Shown here one piece after another: positions 58,493-64,000 of a stretch of DNA of 64,000 bases; within the stretch, counting starts at the first letter, position 1; each line of letters begins with the position of its first letter. Source of the stretch: Chryseobacterium indologenes (GTDB lineage Bacteria > Bacteroidota > Bacteroidia > Flavobacteriales > Weeksellaceae). Under the pieces are notes generated by a model. It was not told where the DNA came from. It ran no database searches and saw nothing but the letters and a program-made list of their open reading frames with translations. Both the position numbers and the translations under genes were made by a program. The stretch is from contig LAZY01000032.1 in the NCBI GenBank assembly GCA_001013295.1, forward strand, positions 33,539 through 97,538. The letters run 5' to 3'.

Positions 58493-59167
58493 ATGGCAAT
58501 TAATTTACAGAAAGGTCAGACGATTGATTTAAGAAAGAATGACCGTGGAGAAAGCGTCTATGATCTTTCAAAAGTAACGATAGGCTTAGGATGGGATGTA
58601 AGGAAACAAGGTGGTTTCTTTGGAAAGCTATTTAATAAAGAAGCGGAATATGATCTTGATGCAGTCGCTTTTCTTTTGGATGGTAACGGAAAAGTAGCCA
58701 ACCTTGGAAAAACTGTACAGACTAACGATGGAAGACAGATAGGGCTTTATCAGGGAGATGTGGTTTTCTTTAATTCTATGCAACATCCAAGCGGAAATGT
58801 GTGGCTTACGGGTGATAATAGAACCGGTGCAGGAGATGGAGATGATGAGCAAATCATTGTAAAGCTGGATCAGTTGGATCAAAGTTATCAGAAGATTGTA
58901 TTTCTGGTAACGATCTATCAGGGGCGAAGCAATAATCAGCATTTTGGGATGATTGAAAATGCGTTTATCCGTGCTGTAGATGCTAGTGGAAAAGAAATCA
59001 CCAAATACAGTCTTTCGGGGGACTCAAGTATGAACGGAATGTGTGCCATGGTTTTTGCCGAAGCTTATCGTCACAATGGTGACTGGAAGTTCCGTGCAGT
59101 AGGAGAGCCACACCATACCGATAATTTTATCGATATTCTGAGACAGCAATACGCTTACTCGAACTAG
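58493..59167 (+). CDS. TerD family protein 2
   Basis: 224 residues from the ATG at 58493, which restores the shared start MAINLQKGQ. The in-frame start at 58433 overlaps the first TerD gene. It has an insertion after the first strand (VRKQGGFFGKLFNKEAEYD) and a calcium loop TGDNRTGAGDGDDEQI. Sequence differs enough from TerD 1 that it is an old paralogue or a second family member such as the TerZ/TerE type. The gap to the next gene is 88 bases and holds a strong hairpin. Confidence 0.92.
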   Translation: MAINLQKGQTIDLRKNDRGESVYDLSKVTIGLGWDVRKQGGFFGKLFNKEAEYDLDAVAFLLDGNGKVANLGKTVQTNDGRQIGLYQGDVVFFNSMQHPSGNVWLTGDNRTGAGDGDDEQIIVKLDQLDQSYQKIVFLVTIYQGRSNNQHFGMIENAFIRAVDASGKEITKYSLSGDSSMNGMCAMVFAEAYRHNGDWKFRAVGEPHHTDNFIDILRQQYAYSN

Positions 59168-59195
59168 ATTTTATATTTCTTTTAAAACATCATAC

Positions 59196-59233
59196 AAGCC
59201 GGCTTGGAAGTCTTCGACTTCCTCCGCCGGCTT
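59196..59233 (+). promoter_or_regulatory. GC-rich hairpin between the TerD pair and the signalling genes
   Basis: Outer arms AAGCCGGC (59196-59203) and GCCGGCTT (59226-59233), inner arms GGAAGT and ACTTCC around CTTCG. It is not followed by a T-tract, so it is not a normal intrinsic terminator. It may attenuate, stabilise the TerD mRNA or be a processing site. Confidence 0.6.
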
Positions 59234-59255
59234 CAGAATTAATACTTGTCTTATA

Positions 59256-59894
59256 ATGACCAGAAGATTATTAGCCTATTTTTTATTAGATACTTCAGGC
59301 TCTATGAACGGAGAGCCGATCCAGGCGCTGAACAATGGTTTCAACGGGCTGATCAGTATGCTCCGGGCAGACCCGCAGGCAATGGACAGCCTTCATCTGA
59401 GCGTTATCACCTTCGATAGAGAAGTTAAAAATATCATTCCATTGATTGATCTGGCGAGCTTTTATCCTATGGAAATTACCTGTCCGGATAGTGGGCCTAC
59501 CCATACGGGAGCAGCGTTAGAAATGGTTTCGGAGCTTGTTCAGAGAGATCTTATAAAAGAATCTGTGGACTCGAAAGGAGACTGGCAGCCGTTACTTTTC
59601 ATATTTACAGACGGAAAGCCTTCGGATATTCAGAAATACCGGCAGATGATCCCTGTGATCAGAGGACTGGAATTTGGAGCCATTGTAGGCTGTGCAGCAG
59701 GGCCAAAAGCGGATGAACAGTTTCTTAAAGAGCTGACGGATCATGTCGTGAAACTTGACACTACAGATGCCATTACGCTTTCTTCCTTTTTCAGGTGGGT
59801 GAGTTCTTCCATTACACAGGGAGGGCATTCACAGAATACGGGAGAAAATGTAGCACTTCCTCCGCCACCATCGGAGCTTAATATTATTATTTAA
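59256..59894 (+). CDS. von Willebrand factor A domain protein (TerY/YegL-like)
   Basis: 212 residues. vWA fold: MIDAS motif DTSGSMNG (Asp12, Ser14, Ser16), a conserved Thr in PTHTGAALEM and Asp in IFTDGKPSD. Binds a divalent metal and another protein through it. TerY-like in length. The C-terminal 20 residues (GENVALPPPPSELNIII) are Pro-rich and unstructured. First of the four signalling genes; the next starts 15 bases later. Confidence 0.9.
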   Translation: MTRRLLAYFLLDTSGSMNGEPIQALNNGFNGLISMLRADPQAMDSLHLSVITFDREVKNIIPLIDLASFYPMEITCPDSGPTHTGAALEMVSELVQRDLIKESVDSKGDWQPLLFIFTDGKPSDIQKYRQMIPVIRGLEFGAIVGCAAGPKADEQFLKELTDHVVKLDTTDAITLSSFFRWVSSSITQGGHSQNTGENVALPPPPSELNIII

Positions 59895-59909
59895 AAAACT
59901 GTCTTTACC

Positions 59910-60953
59910 ATGAGAAGACTACCCATTTATTTTTTAGTAGATATTTCTGAATCTATGGTAGGTGATCCTATCGAGCAGGTACAGGAAGGGATTGCCAATA
60001 TTATCAGAGAATTAAAAAAAGATCCGTATTCCCTGGAAACGGTCTATATTTCCGTAGTGGGTTTTGCCGGAGAAGCTGAAGTGATTACCCCGCTTCAGGA
60101 TATTATCAGTTTTTATCCGCCGAAGATTCCGATCGGGAGTGGTACATCGCTGTCTCAGGGGCTGATCAAAGTGATGGATTGCATAGACAGGGATATTGTG
60201 AAAACAACCTATGATAGAAAAGGAGACTGGAAACCTATTGTTTTCCTGTTTACTGATGGCGTTCCAACGGATGATGCTACCAAGGCTATTGAAAGATGGA
60301 ATACTAAATACAACGGAAAATCCAATACCATTGCCGTTTCCATAGGGGAAAATACCAATTACAAACTTCTGGGATCGTTGGCTGATCATGTTTTATTGTT
60401 CAACAATACTGATGAAAATTCTTATAAAGAGTTTTTCAAATGGGTAACTGATTCTATTAAAACAACCAGCCAGAGTGTTACCGAAGCGAAAAAAGAAGGG
60501 ATCAACCTATCTAAGATTGATTCTCTTATTCTGGAAAAAGTAGACCCTGAAATGGAGCAGAAATTTCCGGATAACAATTTTGTGGTGCTGAACGGTAAAT
60601 GTTCAGAAACGGAAAAGCTGTATCTGATGAAATTTAAAAAAACATTTGCAGAATCGAGTATTCCGGGAATGTCAACCCGTTATTACAGACTGGATGGAGC
60701 CTATAAAATCGATGAAAAAGCCTATTACAGACTTTCATCTTCGCAGAAGACGAATCTTAAAATTTCGATAGAAGAGCTTCAGGGAGGGACTTCGTGTCCT
60801 CATTGTGCCAATCCTATTGCGCTGGCAACGTGTTCTTGCGGTGGTATTCACTGTCTGGGCGGAGAAGGCTACAACAGATGTCCGTGGTGTGGTACATCAG
60901 ATTATTACGGTTTCTCCAGCGAAGGATATGACATCAACAGAACACTGGGATAA
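59910..60953 (+). CDS. vWA domain protein with C-terminal zinc ribbon (TerY-C type)
   Basis: 347 residues. vWA domain at about 1-200 with MIDAS DISES (Asp11, Ser13, Ser15) and LFTDGVPTDD. A linker of about 80 residues follows (FAESSIPGMSTRYYRLDG). The C-terminus has a Cys-rich module TSCPHCANPIALATCSCGG and YNRCPWCG, with four CxxC-like pairs, which is the TerY-C metal-binding domain. The combination identifies a TerY-P system component. The PP2C gene starts 11 bases later. Confidence 0.9.
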   Translation: MRRLPIYFLVDISESMVGDPIEQVQEGIANIIRELKKDPYSLETVYISVVGFAGEAEVITPLQDIISFYPPKIPIGSGTSLSQGLIKVMDCIDRDIVKTTYDRKGDWKPIVFLFTDGVPTDDATKAIERWNTKYNGKSNTIAVSIGENTNYKLLGSLADHVLLFNNTDENSYKEFFKWVTDSIKTTSQSVTEAKKEGINLSKIDSLILEKVDPEMEQKFPDNNFVVLNGKCSETEKLYLMKFKKTFAESSIPGMSTRYYRLDGAYKIDEKAYYRLSSSQKTNLKISIEELQGGTSCPHCANPIALATCSCGGIHCLGGEGYNRCPWCGTSDYYGFSSEGYDINRTLG

Positions 60954-60964
60954 ATAAGCGGCCT

Positions 60965-62233
60965 ATGAAAATACCTTCATTTTATTTCGGAGCTCCCAAA
61001 AAAACGATGGATCAATCTGTTATTTATAAAGAAAAAGAAGAATTTAAAGAAGTCCATTGGGTGTTGAAAAATGCCCATTCCAATAAGTTCTATGAGTTCA
61101 GTTTTGATATGACGGAATTCCCGAATATAAGGATTCTTAAAATTGGAAACCTTAAAGAAACCGGGCTTAGTTTTGATCAGAATAAGATTTCAGGAACTCC
61201 CACGGTCAATAATGTCTATCATCTGGAGATTGAGTTTTACCATATCGGTGATGAAAAGAATGTGGATGTCAAAAAAGTAGATCTTTTTGTGAATGCAGAT
61301 CCTAAAGATCTATGGAAAAATATTCCGAGTGATGAAAATGATCTCTTTTATAAACAGGATGAAGTTTCATATAAAGGACGCTTTTCAGATAAAAAAATTG
61401 TAGTGACTTCCAAAAGAGGTCGTTCTCATGCACACGAAGGTAAATTCAGGGAAGATGATTTTGCAGTCAGTGAACTTCCGGCGGGTTGGAGCATGATTTC
61501 TGTATCTGATGGAGCCGGCTCGGCTCAATTGGCAAGAGAAGGTTCCAGGCTGGCAACGGTTTCTATAAATGCATTCTTCGATTCAAAAGAAGTATTGGAA
61601 GAAATAGAAAATAATGTCAGAATCCTTTATAAAGGAGAATATTCTCAGGAGGCTGTTTCAGAAGCCCATCAAAAGATTATCAGACTTTTATACCAAGGTG
61701 TTTTATATACCTATGAAACATTGAATAAAACCGCAGCAGAAAATTCAATTGTGATCAATGATCTGAATGCGACACTTATTTTTGCTTTGGTTAAAAAACT
61801 CAGCTTTGGATATGTTTTGCTTACTTTTGGAGTAGGAGACTGTCCGGTCAATCTGATCAATACTGATTTTTCTGAAGTAAAGCTTCTGAATAGAATGGAT
61901 GTCGGAGAATTCAGCGGAGGCACCCGTTTTATTACCATGAAAGAAATTTTTAATGATCAGATCAGTACCCGCTTTGGAATTGCCTGTGTAAATGATTTCT
62001 CCTATCTCGTGCTGATGACTGACGGTATTTATGATCCTAAATTCAGTACAGAAAACAAACTGGAAAATATGGAAAGCTGGAAAACATTTTTTGATGATCT
62101 GGCCGGAAACAATCATGATTCTGCGAAAGTAGACTTTATAAACGATACCGATATTGATGTACAGCTCTCTGTATGGACCGATTTCTGGAGCAGAGGAAAC
62201 CATGACGACCGTACACTGGCCATAATCTATTAA
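60965..62233 (+). CDS. PP2C-family phosphatase with N-terminal Ig-like domain
   Basis: 422 residues, no signal peptide. About residues 30-110 form a beta-rich domain with GLSFDQNKISGTPT (67-80), the signature of the He_PIG Ig-like fold. The PP2C domain follows from about 150: EDDFAV (Asp164/165), VSDGAGS (Asp182), FGVGDCPVN, LMTDGIYD and the C-terminal HDDRTLAIIY. All metal Asp positions are seen, so it should be an active manganese-dependent Ser/Thr phosphatase. It corresponds to E. coli PphC (YegK), which reverses the kinase YegI. The kinase gene starts four bases after the stop. Confidence 0.9.
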   Translation: MKIPSFYFGAPKKTMDQSVIYKEKEEFKEVHWVLKNAHSNKFYEFSFDMTEFPNIRILKIGNLKETGLSFDQNKISGTPTVNNVYHLEIEFYHIGDEKNVDVKKVDLFVNADPKDLWKNIPSDENDLFYKQDEVSYKGRFSDKKIVVTSKRGRSHAHEGKFREDDFAVSELPAGWSMISVSDGAGSAQLAREGSRLATVSINAFFDSKEVLEEIENNVRILYKGEYSQEAVSEAHQKIIRLLYQGVLYTYETLNKTAAENSIVINDLNATLIFALVKKLSFGYVLLTFGVGDCPVNLINTDFSEVKLLNRMDVGEFSGGTRFITMKEIFNDQISTRFGIACVNDFSYLVLMTDGIYDPKFSTENKLENMESWKTFFDDLAGNNHDSAKVDFINDTDIDVQLSVWTDFWSRGNHDDRTLAIIY

Positions 62234-62237
62234 TACC

Positions 62238-63749
62238 ATGAAAAATACTGTTAAGGTTGTTTCCGTTCTGGATACGGCCAAATCCTATGAATATGTTGAT
62301 GAAAACCCGATTCAGGGTGGAGTAAAAGATGTTTACTTTTCTCCTGAGAGAGATTATGTAGTTGCTTTTTACCGGAATCCGTTAGATGAAGGACAGAAGG
62401 AGCGGATCATGAGGATTGTTTCCACCTATCTGCAAAATATACAGAACGGGAATGCTTCAGAATACTTTCTGAATGAAATATTCAGATGGCCTCATGATAT
62501 TGTAGAAAAAGGTAAGCTCACCGGAATTGTGGTTCCTGTCTATCATCAGAAATTCTTCTTTGCCAGAGGCTATATCGGTTCAGATAATATCCAGGGTCAG
62601 GATAAAGTGGGGAAGTGGTTTACCGCTCCCATGTTCAGAAACCCACAGTATCCGTTGAGGCTGGATCAGTCTGAATTGGGAGACTGGTTGAGCTATTTCC
62701 AGATTGCGATCAATATCAGCCGGGGGGTCAAGAAGCTGCATCAGATGGGGCTGGCCCATTCGGATCTTTCTTACAATAATATTCTGGTGGATCCGGTGAC
62801 AAAATCAGCCTGTATCATTGATATAGACGGTCTTGTCGTTCCAAAATTATTTCAGCCTGAGGTTATCGGAACTGCCGATTTTATTGCTCCTGAGGTTTTA
62901 AAAACACAGCATTTAAGCCTTAAAGATCCTGGCAGACATTTACCGAACCAAAAAACCGATCTCCATGCGCTTGCCGTTCTGATTTATATGTATCTGCTGA
63001 GAAGACATCCTTTGCGGGGCGGAAAGATCTGGGATCTGGATTCCGAAAAAGATGAAATCATCTCAATGGGGGAAAAAGCATTGTTTGTAGAACATCCGAA
63101 AGACCCTTCCAACCAGGTAAAAGCTGATCACCTAAGAAAATGGGATGCCTTCTGGGGTGATCCTCAAAAGATTTCCTATTTGGTAACAGGTCCTTATATT
63201 TCAGAATTGTTCAGAAAAGCTTTTATTGAAGGGCTGCATGATCCGATCAGACGCCCAACTGCCAACGAATGGGAAACCGCTTTGCTGAAAACCGTAGATC
63301 TTATACAGCCTTGTCATAACTCGGAATGTACAGAAAAATGGTATATTTTTGACAATACAAGCAATCCAAAATGTCCGTTCTGCGGAACACCTCATCAGGG
63401 AACATTGCCGGTTTTAGACCTGTATTTTAAATTTGATGATGAGGTATGGAAACCCGAAAATCACAGACTGATGGTCTATCATAATCAATATCTGTTCAAA
63501 TGGCATGTTTCCAGAAAAGTCATCCGAAATGAGAATCTGACGATGCAGGATAAAATGCCTGTAGGATATTTCACCTTCCATCAGGGGAAATGGGTTCTGG
63601 TGAATCAGGGGCAGCAGGGGATGAAAGATATTACAGAACAGAAAGATATTCCGCCGGGTTCTATGGTGGAACTTACGAATGATAAAAAAATATTGCTTTC
63701 TGCGGAAGAAGGAGGAAGATTGATTTACGTAACGATGGCAAATCAATAA
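62238..63749 (+). CDS. YegI/TerY-P type protein kinase with zinc ribbon
   Basis: 503 residues. Kinase domain about 20-340. Catalytic loop HSDLSYNN (Asp176, Asn181), metal site IIDIDGL (Asp195/197), TADFIAPEVL in place of the APE segment. The conserved beta-3 Lys (VAxK) is not evident: the position reads VVAFYR. A C-terminal zinc ribbon follows (CHNSEC ... CPFCG) and then a further domain of about 120 residues that resembles an FHA-like or small beta domain (TMQDKMPVGYFTFHQG, GSMVELTNDKKILL). It is like E. coli YegI. Last gene of the operon; terminator at 63859. Confidence 0.88.
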   Translation: MKNTVKVVSVLDTAKSYEYVDENPIQGGVKDVYFSPERDYVVAFYRNPLDEGQKERIMRIVSTYLQNIQNGNASEYFLNEIFRWPHDIVEKGKLTGIVVPVYHQKFFFARGYIGSDNIQGQDKVGKWFTAPMFRNPQYPLRLDQSELGDWLSYFQIAINISRGVKKLHQMGLAHSDLSYNNILVDPVTKSACIIDIDGLVVPKLFQPEVIGTADFIAPEVLKTQHLSLKDPGRHLPNQKTDLHALAVLIYMYLLRRHPLRGGKIWDLDSEKDEIISMGEKALFVEHPKDPSNQVKADHLRKWDAFWGDPQKISYLVTGPYISELFRKAFIEGLHDPIRRPTANEWETALLKTVDLIQPCHNSECTEKWYIFDNTSNPKCPFCGTPHQGTLPVLDLYFKFDDEVWKPENHRLMVYHNQYLFKWHVSRKVIRNENLTMQDKMPVGYFTFHQGKWVLVNQGQQGMKDITEQKDIPPGSMVELTNDKKILLSAEEGGRLIYVTMANQ

Positions 63750-63770
63750 TTAAAGATGAAATGCTATGCA

Positions 63771-63838
63771 GGAAGTTAGAAGCTGGAAGCAAAGCATCGT
63801 GTCTATAAAATAAACATAGTATCTATAAAATAAAATAC
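63771..63838. repeat. Heptamer and 20-base tandem repeats after the kinase gene
   Basis: GGAAGTT, AGAAGCT, GGAAGCA, AAGCATC at 63771-63798, then two copies of a 20-base unit containing CTATAAAATAAA at 63799-63838. Confidence 0.65.
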
Positions 63839-63858
63839 GGGCATTTAAATTCAATAGG

Positions 63859-63892
63859 AGAGGCTGTCTCAAAAGGACAGTCTCTTTCTTGT
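63859..63892 (+). terminator. Terminator at the end of the Ter operon
   Basis: Arms AGAGGCTGTC and GACAGTCTCT (one G-T pair) with loop TCAAAAG, then TTTCTT. Confidence 0.75.
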
Positions 63893-63964
63893 ATTTCATA
63901 GAAAAAAGATTTCGATATTTTGATTTTTAAAAAAATATCTTGGAAAAAAGAAGATATAAGTCAA

Positions 63965-63991
63965 AAAAGCAGTCTGTTTTAGGCTGCTTTT
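63965..63991. terminator. Second hairpin near the window end
   Basis: AAAAGCAG and CTGCTTTT around TCTGTTTTAGG. Symmetric A and T arms; it may end a gene beyond the window on the other strand. Confidence 0.5.
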
Positions 63992-64000
63992 GACATTTTG

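Noticed and set aside
59196..59233. Intrinsic terminator inside the Ter operon
   Set aside because: The hairpin is strong but no T-tract follows, and the downstream genes are closely packed in the same direction. Kept as a regulatory or processing element instead.
61745..62281. 178-codon open frame on the minus strand
   Set aside because: Antisense to the end of the PP2C gene and the start of the kinase gene. No motif, and the sense genes are strongly supported.

Overview
The window reads as chromosomal DNA of a Flavobacteriia member, most probably Chryseobacterium or a close relative in Weeksellaceae. The evidence is an AT-rich base composition, almost no Shine-Dalgarno sequences, repeated Bacteroidota -7 promoter elements (TAnnTTTG), short T-rich terminators, and typical flavobacterial families (DUF6427, DUF3109, DUF2147, OstA-like protein, TonB-dependent receptor, ABC-F ATPase, a stand-alone pdhB, flavobacterial kup and panD). 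I see no rRNA, tRNA, insertion sequence, integrase, CRISPR array or prophage.

Layout. 1-4.4 kb: the start of an adenylation-domain (NRPS-type) gene cut by the window edge, upp, an alpha/beta hydrolase, a ComF protein and an ScfR-type XRE regulator. 4.5-7.5 kb: the glyoxylate shunt genes aceB and aceA, divergent from that regulator, with two GCGA-N4-TCGC palindromes between them. 7.9-14.6 kb: periplasmic and secreted proteins (OmpH/Skp chaperone, two proteins with an EreA/ChaN-like active-site pattern, a DUF6624 lipoprotein, a class C beta-lactamase-like hydrolase with a C-terminal glycogen-binding-like domain). 14.8-19.7 kb: queD, an LpxH-like pyrophosphatase, a LuxE-like protein, a PD-(D/E)XK-like protein, aquaporin, a DUF5715 protein. 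19.8-24.2 kb: a hypothetical protein, a membrane protein with a two-component pair, and a DUF2235 protein whose nucleophile serine is glycine. 24.6-35.8 kb: ABC-F ATPase, a small His/Cys protein with a TonB receptor and a lipoprotein (probable metal uptake), trigger factor, a LolA-like protein and an M16 peptidase. 35.8-56 kb: mostly housekeeping (membrane proteins, USP, FAH, exonuclease, pssA, LTA-synthase-like sulfatase, ECF sigma, pdhB, kup, Fur, OstA, aminotransferases, amidase, YqgE, pdxH, HU). 56.2-64 kb: panD, a flippase-like membrane protein, then a six-gene Ter module.

The most system-like stretch is 57.8-63.9 kb: two TerD proteins, two von Willebrand A proteins (the second with a zinc ribbon), a PP2C phosphatase with an N-terminal Ig-like (He_PIG-like) domain, and a YegI/TerY-P type kinase with a zinc ribbon. 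This is a compact TerD plus TerY-P kinase/phosphatase signalling cassette, with a strong GC-rich hairpin separating the TerD pair from the four signalling genes. It runs from its own promoter to its own terminator.

Three patterns are not explained by genes. (1) Degenerate tandem repeats with a period of seven bases sit immediately 3' of many stop codons. (2) Dispersed inverted repeats of two families lie in gene-free gaps (a GCCACGAATGCACGAATAA type and a GGCTTTAGCC type). (3) Several genes have a -7 promoter box only 3-5 bases before the start codon, which suggests leaderless transcripts.
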